Shown: positions 45,552-54,543, numbered from the stretch's first letter. The stretch is 64,000 bases of DNA from an uncultured Lachnospiraceae bacterium (GCA_900317585.1 ONHG01000008.1:1-64000), one strand, 5' to 3'. A program made the numbers and translations. The notes: generated by a model not told the origin, from the letters alone.

Positions 45552-47084
45552 TTACTCACTGCAATACGAATACCTTGCTTTATTTTTTATGGAAAACTCA
45601 TTGTCTGCACCCTCCAGGAGATTCACAAAGCATAAAAACAATCCATGATATTTATATGTAACATCTATGCTCATCTCACATATGCTGTTGTCCATCCTAA
45701 AGCTTTCATAGCCCTGTGTCTCACGTACTGTTGCCTCCTGTACATCCATTGCGCGATATGCCATCGCCTTCTCACTCTTAAAGAACAAAAGCATACCCAG
45801 ATATGTTTTGTAGCTCACCCCTGTACTACAGCTTTTAGCTTTTGCTTTACCTGTCAGCATCGTAGTCATTCCCAGAAGCTTAGTGGTCCAGGTCGAATCA
45901 CTTTTCATCATCACAACTTTGTCTCCGGCAAGTAAAGCCCTTACATCCAGCACGCTCTCACAATAAGCCCAGGCTGCCAGTATACCCATTTTCAGAGCTT
46001 TGATAACCTCAGGATTCAATGTGATTGCTCCTATTACCGTAGCAAGTGCCGCCGCTTCAGCCTGTTTGGACTGATCTGTTGCCAGATATGCAGCATTACA
46101 TGCCGCACGTATCATTAATATTTCTGTCACAACCTTCTTTAAGTTATCCTTATCATTTGATTTTCCACCAATTATATATTCCACCTCATAATTCATGGCA
46201 TGACTGCTTCCGCTATCCGTGTAATTGGATAAATAAGTGAGAAAATACTGCTGCAGCAATATTTTCGAATACCAGTCCTCATCATATGAAAAATCACCCG
46301 TACCCTGATTAAGCTTTCGGTGAGATACACATTCATTTATATCTATACTGTTTCCGGACACATTTGCTTCATTGACCACCTGCGACAGTATCCCTGTCTT
46401 CCTGACCTGCTGTACCTTAACCAGCGGATTTTCAGTCTCTGTACCCTTTGAATTATTTTGTGAGCTGCTTTTATTCTTCGCTGAACTACCTGGTGTACCC
46501 CGCGCTGCAGATGGCCTTGCGGTATTATTATTATCGCCCTTTTCCTGTGCATTCAGTGCATCCATTGCGTTATCCACACTACTGTCATCATATTTACTGT
46601 TATCTACAGTATCCTTCATTGAACTGTATTTGCTGTACAGCTTTTTTGCTGTCTCATATGACAAATTGTTCTTCATATATGAAACAACCTGCCTCGTATA
46701 CACATCACCGTTGTCATCTGTGATGAGTGCATACTTCACCGGGTCAAGCTCGTCCATGGAAAGACGCAAAACACTCGTCCCAGCTGAAATGCTCCCATCT
46801 GTACCTGTCTTAAAATTATCAGCGGAAACATTTTTCATATATGCCTTTATATTTTGAATATCAACATTCCCCGCTGAATCGCTTCCGGCATCATATGTCA
46901 GGATGCGGTATTCATCCCAGAGGGGGCGGCAGTATTGTGCAAATACCGATTCCGCTACCGCCTCCGAGTTCATTTTTGCGACATTTTTGAGCTCCAGATT
47001 TCTGCCGGCCTCAAATACCGTAAACAAAAACTGAGATACCAGCATCAAAAGCATTGTAGCAAATACTGTTATGCTGCCTTTCAC
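45552..47084 (-). CDS. DUF5702 (TadG-like) pilus-associated protein
   Basis: The 510-residue protein starts at a GTG overlapping the Flp stop (GTGA), so it is translationally coupled. It opens KGSITVFATMLLMLVSQFLF, a TadG-like N-terminal membrane segment, then GRNLELKNVAKMNSEAVAES and FAQYCRPLWDEYRILTYDAG, as in DUF5702. A Ser/Asn/Gln-rich linker (residues about 180-225) divides the long exterior domain. The C-terminal part has MRIDVTYKYHGLFLCF-like strands. It probably sits at the cell surface with the Tad pilus. Its role (tip, anchor or adhesin) is not established. Confidence 0.82.
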   Translation of the reverse strand: MKGSITVFATMLLMLVSQFLFTVFEAGRNLELKNVAKMNSEAVAESVFAQYCRPLWDEYRILTYDAGSDSAGNVDIQNIKAYMKNVSADNFKTGTDGSISAGTSVLRLSMDELDPVKYALITDDNGDVYTRQVVSYMKNNLSYETAKKLYSKYSSMKDTVDNSKYDDSSVDNAMDALNAQEKGDNNNTARPSAARGTPGSSAKNKSSSQNNSKGTETENPLVKVQQVRKTGILSQVVNEANVSGNSIDINECVSHRKLNQGTGDFSYDEDWYSKILLQQYFLTYLSNYTDSGSSHAMNYEVEYIIGGKSNDKDNLKKVVTEILMIRAACNAAYLATDQSKQAEAAALATVIGAITLNPEVIKALKMGILAAWAYCESVLDVRALLAGDKVVMMKSDSTWTTKLLGMTTMLTGKAKAKSCSTGVSYKTYLGMLLFFKSEKAMAYRAMDVQEATVRETQGYESFRMDNSICEMSIDVTYKYHGLFLCFVNLLEGADNEFSIKNKARYSYCSE

Positions 47085-47248
47085 ACCTTACCAGCCTGTT
47101 TTGTTATAGTTTTAAATATATTATTCACAAGCTTTGTGAGCTGCTCCTTAAAAATCAGCACAAGACCTATCAAAACGACAATAATTAGTATCATTTCCAC
47201 TACTCCAGCTCCATCCTCATCCAACAAAAAATTCTTAAATCCTAACAT
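47081..47248 (-). CDS. flp: Flp1-like pilin, 55 aa
   Basis: The minus-strand frame starts at the ATG at 47248, with AAAGGA upstream. It reads MLGFKNFLLDEDGAGVVEMI, then a membrane helix LIIVVLIGLVLIF, and ends NIFKTITKQAGKV. The DEDGAGVVEMI motif is the Flp prepilin cleavage and Glu region. The length (55) is right for Flp pilins, the main subunit of Tad pili. It lies between tadC and DUF5702 and overlaps the latter by 4 nt (GTGA). Only one copy is visible, whereas many loci have several. Confidence 0.88.
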   Translation of the reverse strand: MLGFKNFLLDEDGAGVVEMILIIVVLIGLVLIFKEQLTKLVNNIFKTITKQAGKV

Positions 47249-47260
47249 AATTTTTCCTTT

Positions 47261-48490
47261 CTACATCTTAAAATCAATGATTGCGGGTGCTATAACTATT
47301 GCTATTACTATAACCATCATAAGCATCATCGGCACAAGCATTTTCGTTCCGGCTTCCTCTCCCATTCTCAGTGCCAAAAGCCTTCTTTCATCAAATGCTT
47401 CCTCCGATTCTTTCTCCAATGCCTCGCATACACCCTTGCTTCCTTTGTGAATACTCTGCAAAATAATACGAACAAACTTCTGATAGCACGGAATATTTAT
47501 TCTTTCCGCAAATCCTGCATAGGCTTTTCGCCCCATCTCACCATCAGAAATCTCCCTTTCCGTAATCAGCATTTCTTCATATGCAGGCAATATATATGCC
47601 TTATTTTTTCTCCTCTCGTCGCTATAACGAGCGGTAATTCTATTCCATGCCTGTTCAACAGTCATTCCTGACCCCATTAAAACAGCCATTTTACTCACTA
47701 TTTCCGGATATTCAAGCTGCAGCTTTGTATTTCTGTCCTTTATGGCATTTCTTTCTTTTTCTTTCCTTGATAAAAATAAAAGAACAATTACAACAGCTTC
47801 AAGTAATGCCACCTTCATGACAGAACTGCTTTTTTCTTTAGACCAGTTGAGCTTTTTCCCGTCGATTTCATTTGGAAGCACAAGCTCCTTCGTCCCCGGC
47901 TGTTCCATTTCCTTTTGAAGCTGCCTGTTGATATCCCTGATCAGCCTCTGCCCGGAATCCAGCTTATCCGGAAATACTAAAAACGAAAATTCATACATCT
48001 GCTTATATTCGCCACAGCTCAATGAGACACTTGCAGTTATAAGCTTTCCTGACGTTTCATCTTCATCACCGGTAAATGCCTCCTGCAATACATTTCCCTC
48101 ATAATCTACGATATCATAATCACTGAGATTCCATTCGGCTTCCACACTTCCTGACACATATGAATCATTCATATTCACATGCCCCATAACATGCTCCAAA
48201 GTCTGATCATCCTCACAAAATGTCTTATCTATCTGCTCCTTTGCCTTTTCAAAAAGTTCATTTGCCTGCTTTTCGGATGGTATCGCCTCTTTTACATCAA
48301 GCTGATATTTATAATTTTTATCAAGCCCATCTGCATTTAATATCAAATCGACCGACTCATCGCCATCACCGGTTTTATTGCGCATAAGAGTATTATCTGC
48401 CACATTATTTGATGATTTGTCCATCGCAAATGCAAGCAGTAAAAAGGCTATACATGCCACCACAATTTTCAGATTTTTCTTTTTATCCAT
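47261..48490 (-). CDS. tadC: TadC-like pilus platform protein with added exterior domain
   Basis: The 409-residue protein ends with a GspF/TadC domain: YPEIVSKMAVLMGSGMTVEQ near 283, GFAERINIPCYQKFVRIILQ, SIHKGSKGV and MGEEAGTKMLVPMMLMMVIV. Before that it has an N-terminal membrane helix (KIVVACIAFLLLAFAM, residues 8-23), about 190 residues of predicted exterior beta-rich domain (AEWNLSDYDIVDYEGNVLQE, VSLSCGEYKQMYEFSFLVFP) and a second helix near 228-245. The extra domain is not part of standard TadC. It works with TadB as the inner-membrane platform for Flp assembly. Confidence 0.82.
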   Translation of the reverse strand: MDKKKNLKIVVACIAFLLLAFAMDKSSNNVADNTLMRNKTGDGDESVDLILNADGLDKNYKYQLDVKEAIPSEKQANELFEKAKEQIDKTFCEDDQTLEHVMGHVNMNDSYVSGSVEAEWNLSDYDIVDYEGNVLQEAFTGDEDETSGKLITASVSLSCGEYKQMYEFSFLVFPDKLDSGQRLIRDINRQLQKEMEQPGTKELVLPNEIDGKKLNWSKEKSSSVMKVALLEAVVIVLLFLSRKEKERNAIKDRNTKLQLEYPEIVSKMAVLMGSGMTVEQAWNRITARYSDERRKNKAYILPAYEEMLITEREISDGEMGRKAYAGFAERINIPCYQKFVRIILQSIHKGSKGVCEALEKESEEAFDERRLLALRMGEEAGTKMLVPMMLMMVIVIAIVIAPAIIDFKM

Positions 48491-48508
48491 ATGTTCATTC
48501 CCATCAGA

Positions 48509-49258
48509 TTATTTTGATATACCGATATTTACACTCAAAATCCTGTTTGCCAGCTTTATCGCCATCGCGTATGCGCCTAAACATACCGTCATAAAAATAA
48601 TTCCTGTGAAATTTCGATATAAGGCTGACATGTAATCATATGAGGCAATTTTCAGAAAAGCCAAAAGCACTATAGGAATATAGTTCATAGTCTTCTGCTC
48701 AAGCTTCTTGGCAGATACTGAGACCTCAATCTGCCGGTTTGTATCATATTTTGTCCACATTCTGTAGGTTGTAGACTCAATGATATCCACAAAGCTTCCT
48801 CCGCTCCTCTTTGCGAAAGAAAAAATATCGGCAAAATTGACTATATCCTCCACCTCTGTCCTGTCTGCAAACTCCGAAAGCACCTGCTCAAACGTCTGAT
48901 TCAGCTTGATTTTCCTATTCATATCCCTTATCTCTGCAAGCATAAGCGAGTTTTCGCCATACATCATATGCATTTCACCCTCTGCTTCCCTCCAGGCATT
49001 TTCGACAGAATATCCGGCAAGCAGATTTGCACTGAGTATCTTTAGAGCATTCATAAACTCTTCTGTAAGCTTTTGCTTTTGTTTTATGACAGCTTCCACT
49101 TTGTATTGCCTGAAAATGTAAATAAATATCAATGGAAAAATAATAAGAGGAATGATACTATCGTAAAACAGATATGCTATGACCAGCGTAACCGCTGCAC
49201 TTTTCAACAAAACAAAGCCCAAATCCTTAAAGCTCATGGTATATTTGCTGTAATCCAT
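48509..49258 (-). CDS. tadB: TadB-like pilus platform protein
   Basis: The 249-residue inner-membrane protein has two N-terminal helices (LLKSAAVTLVIAYLFYDSII and PLIIFPLIFIYIF), a cytoplasmic GspF domain with EEFMNALKILSANLLAGYSV, ENAWREAEGEMHMMYGENS and FADIFSFAKRSGGSFVDIIE, and two C-terminal helices. AAAGGG precedes the ATG. Order in the operon (cpaF, tadB, tadC) is standard. It is somewhat shorter than typical TadB, lacking an N-terminal von Willebrand-like domain. Confidence 0.85.
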   Translation of the reverse strand: MDYSKYTMSFKDLGFVLLKSAAVTLVIAYLFYDSIIPLIIFPLIFIYIFRQYKVEAVIKQKQKLTEEFMNALKILSANLLAGYSVENAWREAEGEMHMMYGENSLMLAEIRDMNRKIKLNQTFEQVLSEFADRTEVEDIVNFADIFSFAKRSGGSFVDIIESTTYRMWTKYDTNRQIEVSVSAKKLEQKTMNYIPIVLLAFLKIASYDYMSALYRNFTGIIFMTVCLGAYAMAIKLANRILSVNIGISK

Positions 49259-49277
49259 ATATTACCCTTTCTACGCT

Positions 49278-50498
49278 CTAAATTTTAAGGCCTGCTGCGC
49301 AAAGCTTTTGCGTATGTCGTAATGTACCTGTTTTAACAAGCTGCCCCAATATTCTTCCATCATCATCCACCCCTGATTCCTCAAAATGATATAATGAATT
49401 GAGCATTATTTCTCCGTCTGTAAAGCTATCAATCTCCGATATTTCAAGAACTCTTCTGCTTTTATCCCTCAGCCTGCCAAGCTGTACTATGATATCAATT
49501 CCCGATGCGACCTGCTGCCTTATTGCCTTTAATGGCATCTCCTCTGCTCCCATCAATGTCATAACTTCTATTCGCGATATGGCATCAGCGGGTGAATTTG
49601 CATGTCCGGTGGACAGTGACCCATCATGACCGGTATTCATAGCCTGCAGCATATCCAAAGCCTCCGCTCCTCTGCATTCTCCAACGATTATTCTGTCAGG
49701 TCTCATTCGAAGAGCAGTCCTTATCAGGTCTCTTATTGTAATGGGTGTCACTCCATCGGTATTTGAATTTCTTGTCTCAAGCCTCACAATATTTTTAGCC
49801 CCGACAAGCTGAAGCTCCGCCGAATCTTCAATAGTAATAATTCTCTCATCGTCCGGAATATACTGGGAAAGGGCGTTCAAAAATGTTGTTTTACCGGAAC
49901 CTGTTCCACCGGATATAAATATATTGTATTTCGCCTGCGTCAGAATCTGTAAAACCCCAGCCGCTTCTGGTGAAATCGACTCTATATCTATAAGCTTTTC
50001 CATGCTCATGGGATGCTCAGGAAATTTTCTTATGGAAACAGCCGAGCCTCCAATGGAAATCGGATTTAAAACTATATTGACTCGCGAACCATCACTAAGC
50101 CTGGTATCAACTATAGGCGAAGCCTGATTGACTACTCTGTTATGGCGCCCAACAATCTGCTGTATAACGTCCTCCAGCTTTTCCTCCGATGAAAAATGAC
50201 CATTAAACTCATATATTCTGCCTGCCTTTTCATAAAAAATCTCATTAGGTCCATTTACCATTATCTCCGTAACATCCTTATCATCGACAAGCTCCTGTAA
50301 TATATCCAGTTTGCGCAGTGAATTAAATATAATGCGCTCCAAATCAGCGCGCTGTCGCAAAGTCATGGGGATTTCTCTGGCCTCTTTTGATACAGCCATA
50401 CCGATTAGATCACAGATTTCCTCATCACTTAGCTCCTTTGACAGGTCTATTTCTGACAATACAACGTCTCTTATTCTAAGTCCAAGCTCATCCAGCAC
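49278..50498 (-). CDS. cpaF: CpaF/TadA pilus assembly ATPase
   Basis: The 406-residue secretion ATPase starts at a GTG that overlaps the TadZ-like gene by 11 nt. Motifs: LVDDKDVTEIMVNGPNEIFY, Walker A ISGGTGSGKTTFLNALSQYI near 193, Asp box ERIITIEDSAELQL, Walker B RMRPDRIIVGECRGAEALDM and the His box NTGHDGSLSTGHAN. The length is normal. It drives Flp polymerisation at the inner membrane together with TadB and TadC. Confidence 0.95.
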   Translation of the reverse strand: MLDELGLRIRDVVLSEIDLSKELSDEEICDLIGMAVSKEAREIPMTLRQRADLERIIFNSLRKLDILQELVDDKDVTEIMVNGPNEIFYEKAGRIYEFNGHFSSEEKLEDVIQQIVGRHNRVVNQASPIVDTRLSDGSRVNIVLNPISIGGSAVSIRKFPEHPMSMEKLIDIESISPEAAGVLQILTQAKYNIFISGGTGSGKTTFLNALSQYIPDDERIITIEDSAELQLVGAKNIVRLETRNSNTDGVTPITIRDLIRTALRMRPDRIIVGECRGAEALDMLQAMNTGHDGSLSTGHANSPADAISRIEVMTLMGAEEMPLKAIRQQVASGIDIIVQLGRLRDKSRRVLEISEIDSFTDGEIMLNSLYHFEESGVDDDGRILGQLVKTGTLRHTQKLCAAGLKI

Positions 50499-51486
50499 AC
50501 GAAATACCCCGCGTCATATTTCTTATGACATCACCAAATTCATTCCACTTCCACATTTCAACCAGCTTTTCACAGGTGGAAACAGGTACTGCAATTACAG
50601 GTGGCTCGATTATTTTTATCCTCTCAACCACATTGCTAAGACCCCTTTCCATCAGCTCCTCTGTAAACTCGTATTCTCTCCACTGGCTTATTCCGCATTT
50701 TTTCTGTACCAGGTAAATTTCATCACTTCTGTCCAGAATATCAAAAAAGCCCTTAAATCTGGTTCCCATATTGAACACTATACAATCATAGTGCATTTCT
50801 TTTCCCAGCATCTGAAGCAGATTATTGCATATCACAGTATTTATCTCGCAGAGATTCTCTGTATTATCAATCGGATATACATAATCAAGCTTCTGGGAGT
50901 GGCCTATACAACTGTTTATCCTGTTGGTTGAATATCTTCCTGACTCAGCCATGACAAGCAGCTCATCAAGATTATGCTCCCTGCTTTGTTCAAACATCCT
51001 CGACAATCCGCTGTTTTCCTGAAAATCAATGAACAAAGCCCTCTCATTTTCACTTAGAATGGATGCCAGTGTCATTGCAAACGGCATCTGATACTGATTA
51101 TCTGCCAGCGAATATACGCTGATTAACCTGGTCTGTCCCATCAATGAGCCATCCTTCTGCAAATCTCTTACTTCTCCTGCGACATGCTTTAAAATCTCAT
51201 CAACTATGAAATTTACCTCCTGATATTTCTCCACAAAATATATTCCTTCCTCACTTTCAATAGGCGTCTCCTCCACAATCTGTATAAGAGGAATACCTCG
51301 GTTATTCCATTCATTAAGCTCACTTGAGAGCATTATATCTATCTGCCCGCTTAAGTTATTAAGCTCTTCCTGCCGTGTATACATATGTATTTCAAGCCGG
51401 TTGTTAAAATGGTTCATGAAATAACATGTGAGTCTGTCCCCATATTCCTCATCATCAATATAGATTCCTAATCGTATTTTTTTCAT
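50488..51486 (-). CDS. TadZ/CpaE-like protein without a P-loop
   Basis: The 332-residue protein has a receiver-like N-terminal half (MKKIRLGIYIDDEEYGDRLT, LNNLSGQIDIMLSSELNEW) and a MinD/CpaE-type C-terminal half. Where the deviant Walker A box should be, the sequence is LISVYSLADNQYQMPFAMTL, with no GGxGKT, while the later strands (RALFIDFQENSGLSRMF, YDCIVFNMGTRFKGFFDILD, EIYLVQKKCG) are kept. It is therefore probably a nucleotide-free or non-hydrolysing TadZ, which localises Tad machinery. Position directly before cpaF supports this. It overlaps cpaF by 11 nt. Confidence 0.8.
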   Translation of the reverse strand: MKKIRLGIYIDDEEYGDRLTCYFMNHFNNRLEIHMYTRQEELNNLSGQIDIMLSSELNEWNNRGIPLIQIVEETPIESEEGIYFVEKYQEVNFIVDEILKHVAGEVRDLQKDGSLMGQTRLISVYSLADNQYQMPFAMTLASILSENERALFIDFQENSGLSRMFEQSREHNLDELLVMAESGRYSTNRINSCIGHSQKLDYVYPIDNTENLCEINTVICNNLLQMLGKEMHYDCIVFNMGTRFKGFFDILDRSDEIYLVQKKCGISQWREYEFTEELMERGLSNVVERIKIIEPPVIAVPVSTCEKLVEMWKWNEFGDVIRNMTRGISCAG

Positions 51487-51512
51487 CTAAAGCTTTTGTC
51501 TTCTCCTTTCCA

Positions 51513-52028
51513 TTACCGCAGACCATAGAAATATATATCTGCAAAAACGGTCCCCAAAAGTACGTACACAGCAAAACTAACAGCTTTCCCCTGTCCCTGA
51601 TAACGCACAAACCGTCCGCAAAATATACCGCTTAGGTACAAAAAGCCATCTCTCATACGACAGAACAGCTCTTTTTGCCGTACCATACTTATCAGGCCAT
51701 ATCCCGCTGCTGCTATGAACGCTGCAAAAATACATATCACGGTAAATTTTAAATTTGTAAATCCACATACTACTGAAAATAACTTGATATCTCCGGCCCC
51801 TAAAATACCGGAAAGATATAAGAAATATAAAATGACAACCGGAAAAATTATATCTGGAAGAAACCAGATGATGCTCGCTACCTTGCCCCCCACTAAGCGA
51901 AATAGAAACGCAAAACCAAGTCCCGTCAGAATCAGCCGGTTACTGATTCTAAAATTTTTAAAGTCCCCAATTGCTGCTACTGTAAGCAGTACATACAGCA
52001 TGAGGTGTGATATCAATTTCACAATCAC
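51513..52028 (-). CDS. Prepilin peptidase, A24 family (second copy, operon head)
   Basis: The 171-residue membrane peptidase starts at a GTG (52028) that overlaps the stop of a four-codon leader ORF. The catalytic Asp residues are in AAIGDFKNFRISNRLI near 20 and GILGAGDIKLFSVVCGF near 77 (GxGD). About six membrane helices. The gene is the first of the Tad operon, directly after a good promoter. With the shorter copy at 44286-44693, this operon has two A24 peptidases, which may divide work between Flp and the TadE-like proteins. Confidence 0.9.
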   Translation of the reverse strand: MIVKLISHLMLYVLLTVAAIGDFKNFRISNRLILTGLGFAFLFRLVGGKVASIIWFLPDIIFPVVILYFLYLSGILGAGDIKLFSVVCGFTNLKFTVICIFAAFIAAAGYGLISMVRQKELFCRMRDGFLYLSGIFCGRFVRYQGQGKAVSFAVYVLLGTVFADIYFYGLR

Positions 52029-52039
52029 AATATTTTCAT
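52025..52039 (-). promoter_or_regulatory. Four-codon leader ORF (MKIL) overlapping the peptidase start
   Basis: AAAGGAGAGGTG precedes ATG-AAA-ATA-TTG-TGA, and the TGA overlaps the GTG start of the peptidase (GTGA). The strong ribosome site fits this mini-ORF, so the peptidase is probably translated by coupling or re-initiation. Confidence 0.5.
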
Positions 52040-52061
52040 CACCTCTCCTTTCGTGAGACGA

Positions 52062-52090
52062 ATTATAGCAACGTCAAATATATCTGTCTA
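52062..52090 (-). promoter_or_regulatory. Tad operon promoter
   Basis: On the minus strand TAGACA (52090-52085), a 17-nt spacer and TATAAT (52067-52062), 25 nt before the leader ORF. Confidence 0.7.
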
Positions 52091-52281
52091 TAGGTTTTTG
52101 CAAATTAATTGTTTTTTGTAAGTTATCCACAAAATTCGACGCTCACCGACATGCTAATCCACATTCAAACCCTTTAGTTTACTGGTTTTTCACATGTCAA
52201 AAGCACTTTTTACAAAATCTGTGAATAGAAGAAACTCTTTTGCTTATACTTGTATTAAGACTTAATTTGTTGGAGGAATTC

Positions 52282-52494
52282 ATGAAATTATTTAAAGCAA
52301 CGCCTGTCAATTCTGGTTATAAAACCCTGCAGGATGATATTAAGAAAACCACAAATGAACTTCAAATAGTTTACAATAATCTGGAAAATGTCGTGGATCC
52401 AGACCTGATTGATTATTACATCTATCAGGCCAAGGCCGTTTCAATGCGATACAAGTTTCTCATAAACTGCGCAAAGCAACTAGAAAACATATAA
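52282..52494 (+). CDS. DUF2508 (YaaL-like) protein, 70 aa
   Basis: The start is the ATG at 52282, with GGAGG 5 nt upstream. The sequence MKLFKATPVNSGYKTLQDDI and then NNLENVVDPDLIDYYIYQAK, followed by RYKFLINCAK, matches DUF2508, a small helical family of Firmicutes often near recR or the sigma-K processing genes. Here it stands alone, divergent from the Tad operon. The function is unknown. Confidence 0.88.
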   Translation: MKLFKATPVNSGYKTLQDDIKKTTNELQIVYNNLENVVDPDLIDYYIYQAKAVSMRYKFLINCAKQLENI

Positions 52495-52511
52495 CTTTGT
52501 GAAAAAAATTC

Positions 52512-52552
52512 AAAAAAACAGAGACCTCCTACGCAAGGAAGCCTCTGTTTTC
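52512..52552. terminator. Terminator between DUF2508 and fliS
   Basis: AAAACAGAGGCTTCC (minus) pairs with the facing arm GGAGGTCTCTGTTTTT with one mismatch, with A/T tracts on both sides. The stem overlaps the fliS stop codon. Confidence 0.7.
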
Positions 52553-53005
52553 GTCATTCATAAAATTTTCTGTAAGGTCTGTGCGCCCATATGTCATGCC
52601 CGCATAGACCTTCTGTGCATTTCCCATAAGAGGTGCGGATTTATCCTGTCCGGCAGCAATTTCAAAGCTCTCCCGAAGCTTTTTCATAATACCGTCTGCT
52701 TCATCCACAACAGCCACCTCAAGTGAGTATAAAGCTGTGGAAAAAAGCCTTTTACAGTATGAGTACAGTGGATAAAGCTGTCCGGCAACAGGATACTTAA
52801 AATCCAACGCTCCCATCAGCTCATCTAAAGCCGCCTGCACATCAGCTACCCCCTTTTTCAAAGCCGCACTATCACCTGAACCAAGAGCATTTCTCACATC
52901 CAGGGAAAACGCAAAATAAATATCATACAAAACTAACACAAGCCCACCGTTATTGCATTCGCACAGCCTGCGTGTGAGCTCCTGCTTCATCTCATTTTTC
53001 ATCAC
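52529..53005 (-). CDS. fliS: Flagellin secretion chaperone FliS
   Basis: The 158-residue helical protein starts at a GTG with GAGG 6 nt upstream, 3 nt after the flagellin stop. GLVLVLYDIYFAFSLDVRNA, DVQAALDELMGALDFKYPVA and LYPLYSYCKRLFSTALYSLE match FliS, which binds flagellin and prevents early polymerisation. The C-terminus is longer than usual (PLMGNAQKVYAGMTYGRTDL). The position directly behind flagellin supports the call. Confidence 0.85.
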   Translation of the reverse strand: MMKNEMKQELTRRLCECNNGGLVLVLYDIYFAFSLDVRNALGSGDSAALKKGVADVQAALDELMGALDFKYPVAGQLYPLYSYCKRLFSTALYSLEVAVVDEADGIMKKLRESFEIAAGQDKSAPLMGNAQKVYAGMTYGRTDLTENFMNDENRGFLA

Positions 53006-53008
53006 ATA

Positions 53009-54439
53009 TTACCTCGACAATAATGAAAGCACCTGCTGCGGCAGATCGTTCGCCTGTGCCAGCACTGAAATTCCGGCCTGATCAAGAATATTTTTTGATG
53101 CATATTCCGTCATTTCTGTTGCCATATCAGTGTCCATAATGTTTGAATATGCACCTGTCATGTCCTCAGATGTCTCTGCCAGACTGTTCTCTGCATACTC
53201 CAGGCGGTTCTGGAAGGCTCCGATTCTCGAACGCACTCCAGTGACAAATTCTATCGCATCATCAAGTGTACTTAAAGCCTTCTCTGCTCCACCCTTTACA
53301 GTTACATCAACCGTATCCAGATACAGTGTCTCTGTTGAAACCTCAGGTATTTTAATCTTCATTTCCTGACCTTCATTGGCACCTATCTGTATAGCCATAT
53401 TTCCAATATCTGAAATATCAATCTGCAGGTTTTTACTTCCCGCAGTCATATCAATATCACTGCTCAGCAGAAAATCCATCGAAAAACCGCTGTTTCCGAC
53501 AACATAAACCCTGTTTCCATCAGCTCTTATGGTCTTATCCGACAAATTGCTTCCACCTGTCACAACCGCATCTGTACCATTATTTTTTGATTCAACATTG
53601 CCACTGCCGTCTGTGGCGATCTTATATCCTGCTCCTGCAAGCGCTGAAAGTGAGGCTGAAAGCGTGATGTTTACATTGCTGTCACTGCCATAATCCTTTG
53701 ATGTAAACCTGATGCCTGACTGACCAACCTCCATCGTCGTGCCCGCCTCTGTTGCCGCCTGCTGCAGTGCCTGAATATACTCATCCTGCGTCATATCGGC
53801 TTTTACATTGACACTGACACCGTTTATGGAAATTGTTCCCTCTGCAGATGGCTTTACTTCCGAAGAAATGCTTCCTGATGCCTGCGTTGCCAGACTGTTA
53901 ACGGTAAGCTCATATTTTCCCGCATTAACGGTATCTGAAAAATTCGTTCTGGTGATATAGCTGTTTACCTGTGTCATATTTCCGGCGGCATCCTTTTCCC
54001 TGATATAGACACGCTGGTCGCTTGAACCGTCAAGCAGTGTTTTGGTATTGTACTCTGTGTCACCGGATATACGGTCAACCTCTTTGGTGAGCTGATTTAT
54101 CTCAGACTGCAGGGCCTGCTTGTCTTCTGTCGAATAAATATCACTGGCTCCCTGCACTGCAAGCTCCCTGATTCTTTGAAGCATGCTTGTAACCTCATTT
54201 AGTGCGCCATCAGCTATTCTCATGACATTCTGGGCATCTGACGAATTTGATTTTGCCTGGTCAAGAGCTGCAATCTGGGCCTTCATCTTGTTGGAAATTG
54301 CCATTCCCGCCGGATTATCCTCTGCCGAATTTATTTTATATCCGCTTGAAAGTCTCCTCATTGACTGTGATAATCTGTTTTCGGTGCCAAGAAGCTGTCT
54401 GTTTGCTCTAACGGCACTCATATTCCTATTTATCTTCAT
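53009..54439 (-). CDS. fliC: Flagellin
   Basis: The 476-residue flagellin has the conserved D0/D1 N-terminus (MKINRNMSAVRANRQLLGTE, LSSGYKINSAEDNPAGMAIS, LQRIRELAVQGASDIYS) and C-terminus (NRLEYAENSLAETSEDMTGA, YSNIMDTDMATEMTEYASKN, ILDQAGISVLAQANDLPQQV, ending LLSR). The N-terminal ELAVQGA segment lies in the region recognised by TLR5. The middle (residues about 170-390) is a variable domain. It is transcribed from a sigma-D-type promoter and followed at once by fliS. Confidence 0.97.
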   Translation of the reverse strand: MKINRNMSAVRANRQLLGTENRLSQSMRRLSSGYKINSAEDNPAGMAISNKMKAQIAALDQAKSNSSDAQNVMRIADGALNEVTSMLQRIRELAVQGASDIYSTEDKQALQSEINQLTKEVDRISGDTEYNTKTLLDGSSDQRVYIREKDAAGNMTQVNSYITRTNFSDTVNAGKYELTVNSLATQASGSISSEVKPSAEGTISINGVSVNVKADMTQDEYIQALQQAATEAGTTMEVGQSGIRFTSKDYGSDSNVNITLSASLSALAGAGYKIATDGSGNVESKNNGTDAVVTGGSNLSDKTIRADGNRVYVVGNSGFSMDFLLSSDIDMTAGSKNLQIDISDIGNMAIQIGANEGQEMKIKIPEVSTETLYLDTVDVTVKGGAEKALSTLDDAIEFVTGVRSRIGAFQNRLEYAENSLAETSEDMTGAYSNIMDTDMATEMTEYASKNILDQAGISVLAQANDLPQQVLSLLSR

Positions 54440-54506
54440 TCAAATTCCTCTCTATAATCCTAAAAGCATCCCTGCTGTTATATTAACCATCCTTGTCATG
54501 TTAAAT

Positions 54507-54533
54507 ATATCGAACATATCAAAAAAATTCTTA
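54507..54533 (-). promoter_or_regulatory. Sigma-D (sigma-28) promoter of flagellin
   Basis: On the minus strand TAAG (54533-54530), exactly 15 nt, then TTCGATAT (54514-54507), close to the TAAA-N15-GCCGATAT consensus. Confidence 0.7.
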
Positions 54534-54543
54534 ATAGTATAAT

